DNA from: CAZENU01 sp965117035
Lineage (GTDB): Bacteria; Chloroflexota; Dehalococcoidia; Lucifugimonadales; CAZENU01
NCBI GenBank assembly: GCA_965117035.1
Contig: OZ220748.1
Location: forward strand, 310,001 to 374,000
DNA: 64,000 nt
Reading direction: 5' to 3'
Position 1 is the stretch's first letter. Every line of letters starts with the position of its first letter. The notes beneath the pieces were generated by a model. It worked only from the letters and a program-made list of their open reading frames with translations. It ran no database searches and was not told where the DNA came from. The translations under genes and the position numbers were made by a program. Below are positions 16,569 through 24,443 of the stretch, in pieces.

Positions 16569-17339
16569 GTGGCAAGGCCGAAGACGTACAAGACCCGGGG
16601 CGTCGTCCTCAAGCACGCCCCGCTCGGCGAGGCCGACCGCATCCTCACGTTGTGCACCCACGACCGGGGCAAGGTGCGCGCCGTGGCGAGAGGGGTGCGG
16701 CGCACCAAGAGCCGGCTGTCGGGCCATCTCGAGCCGCTGACGCACGTCCGGGTCTCCATCGCGGAGGGCCGCAGCCTCGATCACCTGGGCGAGGTCGAGA
16801 CCGTGCACAGCTTCCGCGCGCTGCGCGAAGACCTCGGCCGCATGTCCGTCGCTGTACACCTGTGCGAGCTCGTCGACCGCTTCACCGCCGAAGGGGCGCC
16901 CGCGCCCGAGGTGCTCGGACTGCTGCTGGCCGCCATGACGATGCTGGAGGCCGGCGAGAGCTCGCCGATGCTCGTCTGCGCCTTCCAGGTGAAGCTGCTG
17001 GCCTACTCCGGCTTCGGGCCGGAGGTGCGGCGCTGCGCCTACTGCCGCGCGGAGCTGGAGCCGGCCGACCACGTATTCGGCAGCGCCGCGGGCGGCATCC
17101 TATGCCCGTCCTGCAGGGTCGGCTCGGAGGACGCGCTGCTCTCGGTGTCGATGAACGCCATCAAGGTGCTGCGCTACCTGCAGCGGAACGCCATCAGCCG
17201 TGCGCCGTCGCTTGCCATCTCCCCCGAGCTGGCCGGACAGATCGAGCGCCTGCTGAACGCCTACGTCACGTACGTGGTCGAGCGCGAGTTGAAGAGCACC
17301 GAGTTCATGAAGCTGGTCGGTCTCGGCGGAAGAGGCTGA
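16569..17339 (+). CDS. recO: DNA repair protein RecO
   Basis: This 256-residue protein has the N-terminal OB fold (RPKTYKTRGVVLKHAPLGEADRILTLCTHDRGKVRAVARGVRR) and a helical C-terminal domain containing the zinc-site pairs CAYC and CPSC about 30 residues apart. It anneals single strands and partners RecR. The GTG start at 16569 lies just after the recR stop and depends on coupling, as no clear ribosome-binding site is present. Confidence 0.93.
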   Translation: MARPKTYKTRGVVLKHAPLGEADRILTLCTHDRGKVRAVARGVRRTKSRLSGHLEPLTHVRVSIAEGRSLDHLGEVETVHSFRALREDLGRMSVAVHLCELVDRFTAEGAPAPEVLGLLLAAMTMLEAGESSPMLVCAFQVKLLAYSGFGPEVRRCAYCRAELEPADHVFGSAAGGILCPSCRVGSEDALLSVSMNAIKVLRYLQRNAISRAPSLAISPELAGQIERLLNAYVTYVVERELKSTEFMKLVGLGGRG

Positions 17340-17361
17340 GGCGCCAGGAGGATCGCGTGCA

Positions 17362-17389
17362 GCGGCTCCGGCGGTTAAACCGGAGCCGC
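17362..17389 (+). terminator. Hairpin terminator after recO
   Basis: A perfect 10-bp stem, GCGGCTCCGG (17362-17371) with CCGGAGCCGC (17380-17389), encloses an 8-base loop. No long U tract follows, but it sits exactly between the convergent recO and small zinc-ribbon gene, so it may act both ways. Confidence 0.6.
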
Positions 17390-17391
17390 GC

Positions 17392-17580
17392 TTACTCAAT
17401 CGTTCGCCAGCCGTTCTTCTTCCGCCGGACCGACACTATCCATTTGAACAGGCGGTCTAGCCAGGACTCTGATTGCCACGTCTTCCCGCACTTGGGACAT
17501 GACCGAAGGCTCGGGTCGAACAGGTCACGCTTGACTCGCGCTCCACAAGAGCAAAGTTCAGCCCGTGCCACCAGCCACAT
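17392..17580 (-). CDS. Small zinc-ribbon protein
   Basis: This is a 62-residue open frame with CSCG and CPKCGKTW pairs (a two-knuckle zinc ribbon), followed by a basic/aromatic tail (WLDRLFKWIVSVRRKKNGW). No family is assigned. It resembles the zinc-ribbon half of the next upstream gene and belongs to a run of very small minus-strand genes. No close ribosome-binding site is obvious. Confidence 0.5.
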   Translation of the reverse strand: MWLVARAELCSCGARVKRDLFDPSLRSCPKCGKTWQSESWLDRLFKWIVSVRRKKNGWRTIE

Positions 17581-17733
17581 ATCTTTCTCCTATGGGTTCG
17601 TGGCCACCTCTATTCGAAACGACGAGAGGGGCAACACACCCGCGGCGATGGACAGCGCCGGTGGAAGCCCGAATAGGGCGCTCGCGGACAGGTTGAAATC
17701 AGATCTTCGCCACTCATTTCTCGTTGGTAGTGA

Positions 17734-18084
17734 CTAGAAGAGCTTGGCCCACTGAAGGAGGCGCGCGTACCAGGGGTGGTTCCTCCGCTCCCATCCGCAC
17801 TCGTCACAGCTATGCAGCTGGTAGTATCCATCGATGGCGGGCTTCAGGCGCCCAACTGATAGCCGCATACTGCCGCACTCAGGACACAGCTTCTTCCACT
17901 TGCGCGGTCGGACCCAGCTCGAGTCGGCTACGATCGGAGCGGCTATGGCCATGCCCACGGGCCCCAGGAGAAAGCCGATGATGAAGCCGATGCCGGTAGA
18001 GTAGCCCTTGGTCCTGGCCCACCATTCGGCGAGCAGGCCACAGACGGTCGAAACCGCGAAGTAGAACAGACCACCCTCGAACAT
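17734..18084 (-). CDS. Membrane protein with C-terminal zinc ribbon
   Basis: This 116-residue protein has an N-terminal hydrophobic hairpin (LFYFAVSTVCGLLAEWWA and IGFIIGFLLGPVGMAIAAPIV) followed by a cytoplasmic zinc ribbon CPECGSMRL...CDECGWERR and the tail YARLLQWAKLF. The ATG at 18084 has GGGAGG 6 bases upstream, which rules out the longer reading to 18114. Function unknown. Confidence 0.7.
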   Translation of the reverse strand: MFEGGLFYFAVSTVCGLLAEWWARTKGYSTGIGFIIGFLLGPVGMAIAAPIVADSSWVRPRKWKKLCPECGSMRLSVGRLKPAIDGYYQLHSCDECGWERRNHPWYARLLQWAKLF

Positions 18085-18196
18085 TCCCTGCCTCCCTTGG
18101 CCCCCGGCGCCCATGGCGCAGGGTTCCCGGATAGGAATCTACGCGTTTCCTGGTTGAGCGGGGGCTGTTCTGGGCTTCCCGTGGCCATCCAGAGTC

Positions 18197-18370
18197 CTAC
18201 AAGGGCGTCGCGGCCAGGAACAGCATGCCAAATGCGGTCACGGCGATGCTCAGTCCGGCAGCTATCACCATCACCAGGCCCAGCTGCTCATCGTGGTGCC
18301 GCCATCGTCGCCAGCCGCCGTACCCCAGCAGGACAATGAGGGCCATGTCTATCAGGGCTGCCTCTACCAC
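18197..18370 (-). CDS. Small membrane protein, 57 residues
   Basis: The GTG at 18370 is preceded by GGGAGG at a spacing of 8. The peptide reads VVEAALIDMALIVLLGYGG, a basic loop WRRWRHHDEQ, then LGLVMVIAAGLSIAVTAFG and MLFLAATPL: two membrane helices joined by a basic loop. It sits between two other small membrane genes on the same strand, supporting it as real. Confidence 0.6.
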   Translation of the reverse strand: MVEAALIDMALIVLLGYGGWRRWRHHDEQLGLVMVIAAGLSIAVTAFGMLFLAATPL

Positions 18371-18525
18371 GAGTCCGACCTCCCGCTGGCGTTCCTATGG
18401 TTCCGCCGTCAGTGGCGGCTGTTCATTTGAGATAGCTTCCTATTGTCGCTTCGCCCACTATCTCATTCTGCCACGGCGTTCGGCTTTCTCGATCGGGGGA
18501 GCCATCGACGTTAACGGGTAACCCT

Positions 18526-18891
18526 CTACCGGACACGCTGAGAGGGCCAACACTGAACTCGAATGTCATCCTTGTAGCACTCTATCCTGTCGAACGTGGG
18601 CGCTGGGATGTGGAATTGCCCTCCAGGACCCTCATCCGGGTTGACCAGGATTATGACGTCGCCTCCGTCACACGACACCCTCAACCCCCTGCTGTCGTAG
18701 CACTCACCGGTCAAGGACAGGAACACGGCGACAGGCAACACCAGGGCGACGCCGCCGAAGGCGATGGCGACGCAGTAGCCGATGAACCGAAGTCCCCGCT
18801 CCTGCTCGAAGTAGACCACCATCGCCACGCCAATGGCCGCGAACGCCCCGAAGATGATGAAGGGCAGGAGCATCATCAAGACTATGTCCAT
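18526..18891 (-). CDS. Small membrane protein with Cys-containing exterior domain
   Basis: This 121-residue protein has two hydrophobic helices (VLMMLLPFIIFGAFAAIGVAMVV and FIGYCVAIAFGGVALVLPVAVFL) and a C-terminal hydrophilic part with four Cys (GECYDSRGLRVSCDGGD, IECYKDDIRVQC), likely disulfide-bonded outside the cell. The start at 18891 follows GGAGG. Unknown family. Confidence 0.65.
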   Translation of the reverse strand: MDIVLMMLLPFIIFGAFAAIGVAMVVYFEQERGLRFIGYCVAIAFGGVALVLPVAVFLSLTGECYDSRGLRVSCDGGDVIILVNPDEGPGGQFHIPAPTFDRIECYKDDIRVQCWPSQRVR

Positions 18892-19010
18892 GCTTTGCCC
18901 TCCTACGGGTTCGCGCCGCCGTCGCCGTGACGGTGCAACCCGCTCGACTTCGGCAACGACCCCAATCGCTTTCATCGCACCGCCTTCCAGGCAGCTGCCT
19001 GGTCCGGGCT

Positions 19011-19133
19011 TTATTCAGCCCGGTCTGGCTGGACCGCGTCCCAGACCCGCCTCCGTATCTCAGTGGAGAGCGCGAGGCCGACCCCCGCCGCCACCGCCAC
19101 CAAGACCCCGATAGCCAACGTTCGCTTCTTCAT
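19011..19133 (-). CDS. Very small membrane peptide, 40 residues
   Basis: The ATG at 19133 is preceded by AAAGGAGA. The peptide is MKKRTLAIGVLVAVAAG, then VGLALSTEIRRRVWDAVQ and PDRAE: a single membrane helix with a basic start and amphipathic tail. It is the first of the minus-strand run of small genes. Confidence 0.5.
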   Translation of the reverse strand: MKKRTLAIGVLVAVAAGVGLALSTEIRRRVWDAVQPDRAE

Positions 19134-19161
19134 CGCAACATGTCTCCTTTCGCTGATTTGC

Positions 19162-19220
19162 GGGTAGCCTCCATTCCTTGGGGTTTTGGGGGTAAGGGCT
19201 CTGGAGAGTGGAGGCTACCC
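19162..19220. promoter_or_regulatory. 12-bp perfect inverted repeat
   Basis: GGGTAGCCTCCA (19162-19173) and TGGAGGCTACCC (19209-19220) are exact inverted copies 35 bases apart. They lie in the 240-base gap between the divergent 40-residue peptide gene and the sensor kinase. An operator pair or long hairpin is possible. Nothing else was found in this gap. Confidence 0.45.
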
Positions 19221-19397
19221 TCGGCCGATGACCATAATCATAGAGGCCGGATATCAATCTGGCGTAAAGATCAACCCTGGAACTATAAGGATTTTGTAAG
19301 GGTTTCCGCGCCGGGAGGACGCGCGAAGCTCGGAATGATCGGGCCCCAGTACCATCGGCACTCCCCGGACTCGTGACGGCCTCCAATGGGAAACGCG

Positions 19398-19406
19398 TGC
19401 TACAAT
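19398..19406 (+). promoter_or_regulatory. Extended -10 promoter of the hybrid kinase gene
   Basis: TGCTACAAT is an extended -10. Transcription from about 19413 would exclude the GTG at 19373 and point to the GTG at 19451 as the start. Confidence 0.45.
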
Positions 19407-19450
19407 TCCGGCGGCAACATTCGCGGACGGCATGTCACCCGCAGAAGCAG

Positions 19451-21832
19451 GTGACGCGGACGGTACCGTTGGAAGAAATCGACGCTCTCAGGCAAGAGAT
19501 AGACGATCTGCGGACGCGCCACCTCAGGTTCAGCGAGGTCAGCCGTCGCGTCACCGAGAGCTGGGACCTCGACACGGTGCTCCAGGAAGTCGTCGACGGC
19601 GCCCGCTCGCTGACCGACGCCCGATATGGCGCGGTCGGTGTGTTCGACGACTCCGGGCGCGTTCGTCAGTTCATCACCTCCGGCATCACTCCCGAAGAGC
19701 GTGGGTCGCTGGGCAGCCTGCCCAGGGGGTTGGGAGTCCTGGGTTACCTGAATGAGATCCAGGAGCCGCTGCGGCTCGCCGACCTGACCCGTCATCCTCA
19801 GTCGGTCGGCTTCCCCGAGAACCACCCTCCGATGCGGACCTTCCTGGGCGCGCCCATACGCCATCTCGGCGAGCCCGTCGGCAACATCTACCTGACGGAG
19901 AAGGAGGGCGGTGAGGAGTTTTCCGAGGAAGACGAACAGACCCTGGTCATGTTCGCGTCACAGGCCGCAATCGCCATCGGCAATGCTCTCAGGTACGCGG
20001 AGGAGCGGCGGGCCAGGGACGAGATGGAGACCGAGCGGCGTCGTCTGGCCGCGCTGGTGGAGTCCTCGCCGGTGGGGGTCATGGTGGTCGACGCCGCCAC
20101 GAGGACCTTCGCGTCGGTCAACAAGGAGGCGGAGCGCATCCTGGGCATGTCGCCTGAGCCGGGCTCGACGCTCGTGCGGTACCACGAGGTGGCCATCTAC
20201 CGGCGTACGGACGGCAAGAAGTACGAGGGCCACGAGCGCCCGCTGGCGAGGGCGCTGGACCGGGGCGAGGTCGTGCGCGCCGAGGAGATCATGTTCGATC
20301 TCCCCGACGGTCGGACGGTGACCACCCTCGTCAACGCGACGCCGATCTACTCCGACGACGGGAGCATCGTATCCGCCGTCGCCGTCATCCAGGACATGAC
20401 GCCCCTGGAGGACGTAGAACGCCTGCGCAATGAGTTCCTCGCCATGGTCAGCCACGAGCTGCGAACGCCTCTGACCACCATCAAGGGCTGCACGTCCGTC
20501 GTCCTGAACAGCACCAGCCCTCCCAACATTTCTGAGCTTCTCCAGTACTTCCGAATGATAGACGAGCAGTCCGACAACCTGCGCGACCTCGTCAACAACC
20601 TTCTCGACATGACACAGATAGAAGCCGGGGCGTTGTCCGTCACTCCAGAACCCGCGGAGGTGAGGGCCCTGGTCGAGGAGGCGAAACTGGCGTTCGTTCG
20701 TCGTGGGGCGCCCAATCCCATCGAGGTGGACCTCGCCCCGGACCTGCCCCCGGTCGCGGCGGATCGACAGCGTATCGTGCAGGTCCTGAACAACCTGCTC
20801 TCCAATGCATCCAAGTACTCGCATGCCGGCTCCCCGATTCGCGTGGGCGCATCACGGGACGGCTTCCACGTGGCCATTTCCGTAACGGACGAGGGCAGAG
20901 GAATCACCGCCAACCAGTTGCCCGGCCTGTTCAAGAAGTTCTCCAGGTCTGATGACGAAGGCCGTGATCGCGATACCGCGGGCGAGGGTCTCGGGCTTGC
21001 GATCTGCAAGGGCATCGTCGAGGCGCATGGAGGGCGCATCCGGGTCGAAAGCGGCGGCGCCGGACGCGGAACGCGGATCACCTTTTCGATCCCCGAAGCC
21101 GTCCAGGAGGTCGGCAGCGACGCCGCGGCCGTCGTGTCCGGTGATGAACGGCGCATTCTCGCGGTGGACGACGAGCCGCAGGTGTTGCGGCTGCTTCGAA
21201 ACATCCTGTCGGACCACGGATACAAATCGTTCGGGACCGGCAACCCGGATGAGATGATGCATCTCCTGGAGATGGAGCAGCCCGACCTGCTCTTGATGGA
21301 CCTGATGGTGCCCGGAACCAGCGGGTTCGAGCTGATGGGCCGCATCCGCGAGGTGTCCGAAGTGCCGATCATCTTCCTGTCCGCGAACGACCAGGAGGAG
21401 AACGTCGTCAAGGCCCTCGGCATGGGAGCCGACGACTACATAGTCAAACCGTTCTCCTCGACCGAGCTGGTGGCCAGGGTCGCGGCGTCCCTGCGAAAGC
21501 ACGGACCGGCTGGCGCGACCACGGCGCGTCACCCCTACCGCCTGGGAGACCTGGCCATCAGCTATGCGGACAGGAGCGTGACCGTATGCGGCCGTCCGGT
21601 CAGGTTGTCCGCCACGGAGTACAAGCTGCTCTTCGAGCTTTCGATCAACGCCGGGCGCGTGTTGACCCACGAACAGATCCTGCAGCGGGTCTGGGGACCG
21701 GGGTACTCGGGCGAGGAGCACCTCGTGCGTGTCTTCGTTGGGAAACTGCGGCGGAAGCTGGAAGACGACGCCAGGAAGCCAGGGTACATCTTCACCGAGC
21801 CCCGCGTCGGCTACCGGATGAACAAGCCATAG
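19451..21832 (+). CDS. Hybrid sensor histidine kinase fused to OmpR-type response regulator
   Basis: This is a 793-residue single-chain two-component protein. Domain order from the GTG at 19451: short coiled coil, GAF (about 25-175, DTVLQEVVDGARSLTDARYGAVGV), PAS (about 190-310), HisKA with the phospho-acceptor His335 in MVSHELRTPL, HATPase with NNLLSNASKYS and GEGLGLAIC, REC with phospho-acceptor Asp617 in LLLMDLMVPG, and a winged-helix trans_reg_C domain ending VFVGKLRRKLEDDARKPGYIFTEPRVGYRM. It should sense a ligand or light through GAF/PAS and bind DNA itself. No transmembrane segment is present, so it is cytoplasmic. The reading frame is open back to 19373; the start is inferred from the promoter position. 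Confidence 0.87.
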   Translation: MTRTVPLEEIDALRQEIDDLRTRHLRFSEVSRRVTESWDLDTVLQEVVDGARSLTDARYGAVGVFDDSGRVRQFITSGITPEERGSLGSLPRGLGVLGYLNEIQEPLRLADLTRHPQSVGFPENHPPMRTFLGAPIRHLGEPVGNIYLTEKEGGEEFSEEDEQTLVMFASQAAIAIGNALRYAEERRARDEMETERRRLAALVESSPVGVMVVDAATRTFASVNKEAERILGMSPEPGSTLVRYHEVAIYRRTDGKKYEGHERPLARALDRGEVVRAEEIMFDLPDGRTVTTLVNATPIYSDDGSIVSAVAVIQDMTPLEDVERLRNEFLAMVSHELRTPLTTIKGCTSVVLNSTSPPNISELLQYFRMIDEQSDNLRDLVNNLLDMTQIEAGALSVTPEPAEVRALVEEAKLAFVRRGAPNPIEVDLAPDLPPVAADRQRIVQVLNNLLSNASKYSHAGSPIRVGASRDGFHVAISVTDEGRGITANQLPGLFKKFSRSDDEGRDRDTAGEGLGLAICKGIVEAHGGRIRVESGGAGRGTRITFSIPEAVQEVGSDAAAVVSGDERRILAVDDEPQVLRLLRNILSDHGYKSFGTGNPDEMMHLLEMEQPDLLLMDLMVPGTSGFELMGRIREVSEVPIIFLSANDQEENVVKALGMGADDYIVKPFSSTELVARVAASLRKHGPAGATTARHPYRLGDLAISYADRSVTVCGRPVRLSATEYKLLFELSINAGRVLTHEQILQRVWGPGYSGEEHLVRVFVGKLRRKLEDDARKPGYIFTEPRVGYRMNKP

Positions 21833-21881
21833 CTGTCGAGCATGGGTCCCTTGCTCCCTTTGGGCTGCGGCCAAACCGTTC

Positions 21882-22289
21882 TCATCGCTCCTCCAACGCC
21901 GACAGGAAGCGGGGAGCGTTGAGTATCCTCGCACCCCGGTGCTCGCCGAGCGGCAACAGGTGCCGCCGGTCTCCGGTGACGAGGTAGTCGGCGGAGACGA
22001 TCGCCGCACACTCCAGTACCTGGTTGTCGGCGTGGCCGCCCTCTATCACTTCCGCGAGGCGCGGGGGGTCGACTACCGTGGCGGCGTCCCTCAGCATCGT
22101 CAGAGCCTGATCGGATCGCTCCTCGCCCCAATCGAACTTGCGCACGAGTACCCCGGCAACCTCCTCCAGGATGAAAGGCGACAGGCACAACTCGAACCGT
22201 CCCCTGAGAGCGAGTTCCAGGAGGAGGCGCTCGTTTCCAGGAAAGTTCAGGCCGGAGACGATGACGTTGGTGTCGAGGACGACTCTCAT
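21882..22289 (-). CDS. PIN-domain toxin (VapC-like ribonuclease)
   Basis: This 135-residue PIN protein starts MRVVLDTNVIVSGLNFPGN with the first metal-binding Asp. It has LSPFILEEVAGVL (conserved Glu) and ends with GHADNQVLECAAIVSADYLVTGDRRHLL, carrying the remaining acidic residues. It matches the group annotated as putative toxin-antitoxin toxin, PIN family. The ATG overlaps the stop of the antitoxin gene by 4 bases, a normal toxin-antitoxin coupling. All catalytic acids appear present, so it is probably active. Confidence 0.88.
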   Translation of the reverse strand: MRVVLDTNVIVSGLNFPGNERLLLELALRGRFELCLSPFILEEVAGVLVRKFDWGEERSDQALTMLRDAATVVDPPRLAEVIEGGHADNQVLECAAIVSADYLVTGDRRHLLPLGEHRGARILNAPRFLSALEER

Positions 22290-22543
22290 GTACGGGAGGA
22301 GCCGACCTCGGCCCGATACTCTTCCACCAAGCCGGCCACGTCCTCGGGGCCGATGCCCTTCTCCCGGGCCTTCTCCTCTCCGTACTGGAGAAGCTCCCTC
22401 CACTCGCACTCCTCGATGTAACGGAGCACCGCGTCCCGCAGGAACTCGCTCCTGGACCGTCCCTGCCGTTTCATCGCCTCGTCCACCCGCTCCGCCATCT
22501 CCGGCGGCAACGAGAAGGTGATGGTCTTTGTCGTTCGCGGCAT
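22286..22543 (-). CDS. Ribbon-helix-helix antitoxin (CopG-like)
   Basis: This 85-residue protein begins MPRTTKTITFSLPPEMAERVDEAMKRQGRSRSEFLRDAVLRYIEE, the classic RHH fold: a beta strand for DNA binding and two helices. A C-terminal acidic helix follows (EDVAGLVEEYRAEV) that should wrap the PIN toxin. It is upstream of and overlapping the toxin, as expected for autoregulated modules. Confidence 0.88.
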   Translation of the reverse strand: MPRTTKTITFSLPPEMAERVDEAMKRQGRSRSEFLRDAVLRYIEECEWRELLQYGEEKAREKGIGPEDVAGLVEEYRAEVGSSRT

Positions 22544-22681
22544 GTTCGCCTCTTGTTATCGAGTCTTACCAGGAATAGTGCGTCATCGGCGGACTATCCG
22601 TCAACCATCTCCCGTGCCCCACGGACATCCGGTGCCGGCGACGAACTGTCTCAGTCGACTGTCCCGGCCGGCTGGAGTGTC

Positions 22682-22710
22682 TCGACTGCCTGTGGCGCCT
22701 GTGCTAGCAT
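22682..22710 (+). promoter_or_regulatory. Promoter upstream of the 22.7-24.3 kb genes
   Basis: A -35-like TCGACT (22682-22687), a 17-base spacer and -10 TAGCAT (22705-22710), the latter preceded by TGC to form an extended -10. Transcription would start about 22 bases before the TTG at 22739. Confidence 0.5.
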
Positions 22711-22738
22711 CCCACCCAGATCGACGGGGGAGGCCGGC

Positions 22739-23086
22739 TTGTTCGAGGAGACTGAGCTCGCGAATCTGCGCGAGGTCGTCGAGGGCGTCATCGACGAGGG
22801 ACGCCTCGGCGCCGCGCGGTTCCTGCGGTGTCACGCCGTAACGGCCGACGCGGGTCTGCTCGACGCCGCCGTGTCGGCGCTCGGCACGCTGGGCGAAGCC
22901 TGGTTCGGCGCCGGCCCAGCCCACACCCACCGGCTCGGCGACGGCGGCGGCCGCTACGTCACGGAGATGCTGACGTGGGCCGGAGGGCAGGGCGCCATCG
23001 TCACCGTGAGCGTCGGGTCGTACCCGGAGCCGCGGCTCGATCTGCTCCTCGTAGGCAGCAAGGGCAGCCTGTTCCACCAGGGATGA
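22739..23086 (+). CDS. Unknown 115-residue protein
   Basis: The TTG start at 22739 has GGGGGAGG 5 bases upstream and lies just after a promoter. The protein begins LFEETELANLREVVEGVIDEG. It contains TAWFG-like GEAWFGAGPAHTHRLGDGGG and ends with the hydrophobic SYPEPRLDLLLVGSKGSLFHQ. I do not recognise a family. It is 40 bases before a Gfo/Idh/MocA gene, so it may be functionally linked to that oxidoreductase. Confidence 0.65.
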   Translation: MFEETELANLREVVEGVIDEGRLGAARFLRCHAVTADAGLLDAAVSALGTLGEAWFGAGPAHTHRLGDGGGRYVTEMLTWAGGQGAIVTVSVGSYPEPRLDLLLVGSKGSLFHQG

Positions 23087-23126
23087 AGCACGGCCCGGCC
23101 GCGTCGACTTCGAACGGAGACGCACT

Positions 23127-24281
23127 GTGAGCGAATACGGAGTACTGCTGATCGGGGGCAAGCGCACCCACCAGGAGGCGCACGGCCCCATATTCGCCAG
23201 CCATCCGCGCTGCGAGCTGGTCGGGGTGGCCGCCGAGCCGGACGAGCCCGACTTCAGGAAGGGCTCGGGCCGCGAGCTGGCGGACCATCTCGGCATCCCG
23301 TACTTCGACGACCTGGACGCCGCGCTTGCACGTGACGACGTCCACGTCGTCAGCTCGACGCCCCACGTGGAACGGCGCGGCGACGTTGTCGTGCGCTGCA
23401 TCGAGGCCGGCAAGCACGTCTACCTGGACAAGCCGCTGGCGGGCTCGCTGGAGGACATAGACGCGATCGTAGGCGCGGCGGCCAGCGCCGGCGTCAGGAC
23501 GCACATGTTCAGCCAGAACAAGGCGCCCTGGGTGCAGGAGGTCAGGCGGGCTGTCGAGGACGGCGCCGTCGGCGACGTGCTCTCGGTACACGCCGAGAAC
23601 ATCTTCGCGAAGGGCAGGGCGGGGTCGGTGCTCCCGGGCACGGTACGCCGCGAGAAGGCCCCGGTCGAACGCTATACCTTCGTCGGCGCCAAGCGGGAGA
23701 TGTTCGACGTGGGCGTTTACAGCCTCGCGCTGATACACATGCTCACCGGGCGCGCGGTCGAGTCGGTCTTCGCGATGACCGGCAACTACTTCTTCGCCGA
23801 CCACGCGGCCGTGGACGTCGAGGACTTCGGCGCGATGGCGCTCCGGCTCGAGGGAGGCGCGACGGCGACCGCGGTCGGCGGGCGCTTCGGATGGTCGAGC
23901 CATCCGCGTTCCGGCCCGCAGCGGCTGGCGGTCATCGGCACGGAGGGCACGCTCAGCGCCGAGGTGAGCCGTCGACGCGTCGAGGTGTACAACGCCGAGC
24001 CGGACTTCACCCCGCCGGAGGTCGACCCGCTCGACCCGATGGGCATGTGGTTCGGCAGGGAGCCGGAATACGTCGCCATGCCGAAGCGGCGCTGGGTCTC
24101 GCTGGACCCGGCGCGAGACACGATGGTGATCGACGCGGCGCACTTCGTAGAGTGCATAGACAACGACGTCGAGCCGGATCTCAACGCCGCCGCCGCGGCC
24201 GGCATCGCGGAGACGATCCTGGGCGGGTACGAGTCGGCCGCCCGGGGCGAAGAGGTCGCGCTGCCCCTGCCGCGAGCCTAG
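23127..24281 (+). CDS. Gfo/Idh/MocA family oxidoreductase
   Basis: This is a 384-residue dehydrogenase. It has an N-terminal Rossmann domain (YGVLLIGGKRTHQEAHGPIFASHP) with the family loop YLDKPLAGSLEDIDAI (DKP in place of EKP, Lys kept), and a C-terminal substrate domain with KREMFDVGVYSLALIHMLTG (D-x3-Y rather than the usual D-x3-H). Sugar or cyclitol derivative oxidation is likely. The GTG start at 23127 follows CGGAGACGCACT. It precedes the Ntn hydrolase with a repeat-filled gap. Confidence 0.85.
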   Translation: MSEYGVLLIGGKRTHQEAHGPIFASHPRCELVGVAAEPDEPDFRKGSGRELADHLGIPYFDDLDAALARDDVHVVSSTPHVERRGDVVVRCIEAGKHVYLDKPLAGSLEDIDAIVGAAASAGVRTHMFSQNKAPWVQEVRRAVEDGAVGDVLSVHAENIFAKGRAGSVLPGTVRREKAPVERYTFVGAKREMFDVGVYSLALIHMLTGRAVESVFAMTGNYFFADHAAVDVEDFGAMALRLEGGATATAVGGRFGWSSHPRSGPQRLAVIGTEGTLSAEVSRRRVEVYNAEPDFTPPEVDPLDPMGMWFGREPEYVAMPKRRWVSLDPARDTMVIDAAHFVECIDNDVEPDLNAAAAAGIAETILGGYESAARGEEVALPLPRA

Positions 24282-24319
24282 CCGTTTCCGATGGCGTTGG
24301 CCGGCTCCCCATCCCGGAC

Positions 24320-24425
24320 ATTCCCACACCCGCGTCGTTCCCGCGCAGACGGAAACCCATCGCACAACCGCCGTTCCCGCGCACATATGGCCGTCATTCC
24401 CGCGCAGGCGGGAACCCATCCCCGA
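24320..24425. repeat. Cluster of TTCCCGCGCAGGCGGGAA palindromes
   Basis: Three imperfect copies of TTCCCGCGCA...CGGGAACCCATC stand in tandem between two genes. This is the widespread REP-type palindrome of GC-rich bacteria. Another copy is at 28.33-28.39 kb. Confidence 0.75.
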
Positions 24426-24443
24426 CTTGCGGAGGAGTAGCAC

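Noticed and set aside
13981..17339. Replication origin near dnaX
   Set aside because: No DnaA-box cluster, dnaA or dnaN is present; this operon is commonly far from the origin.
19060..19386. A 108-codon minus-strand frame ending in a Gly run
   Set aside because: Composition is implausible and it covers the small 40-residue gene in another frame, which has a ribosome-binding site.
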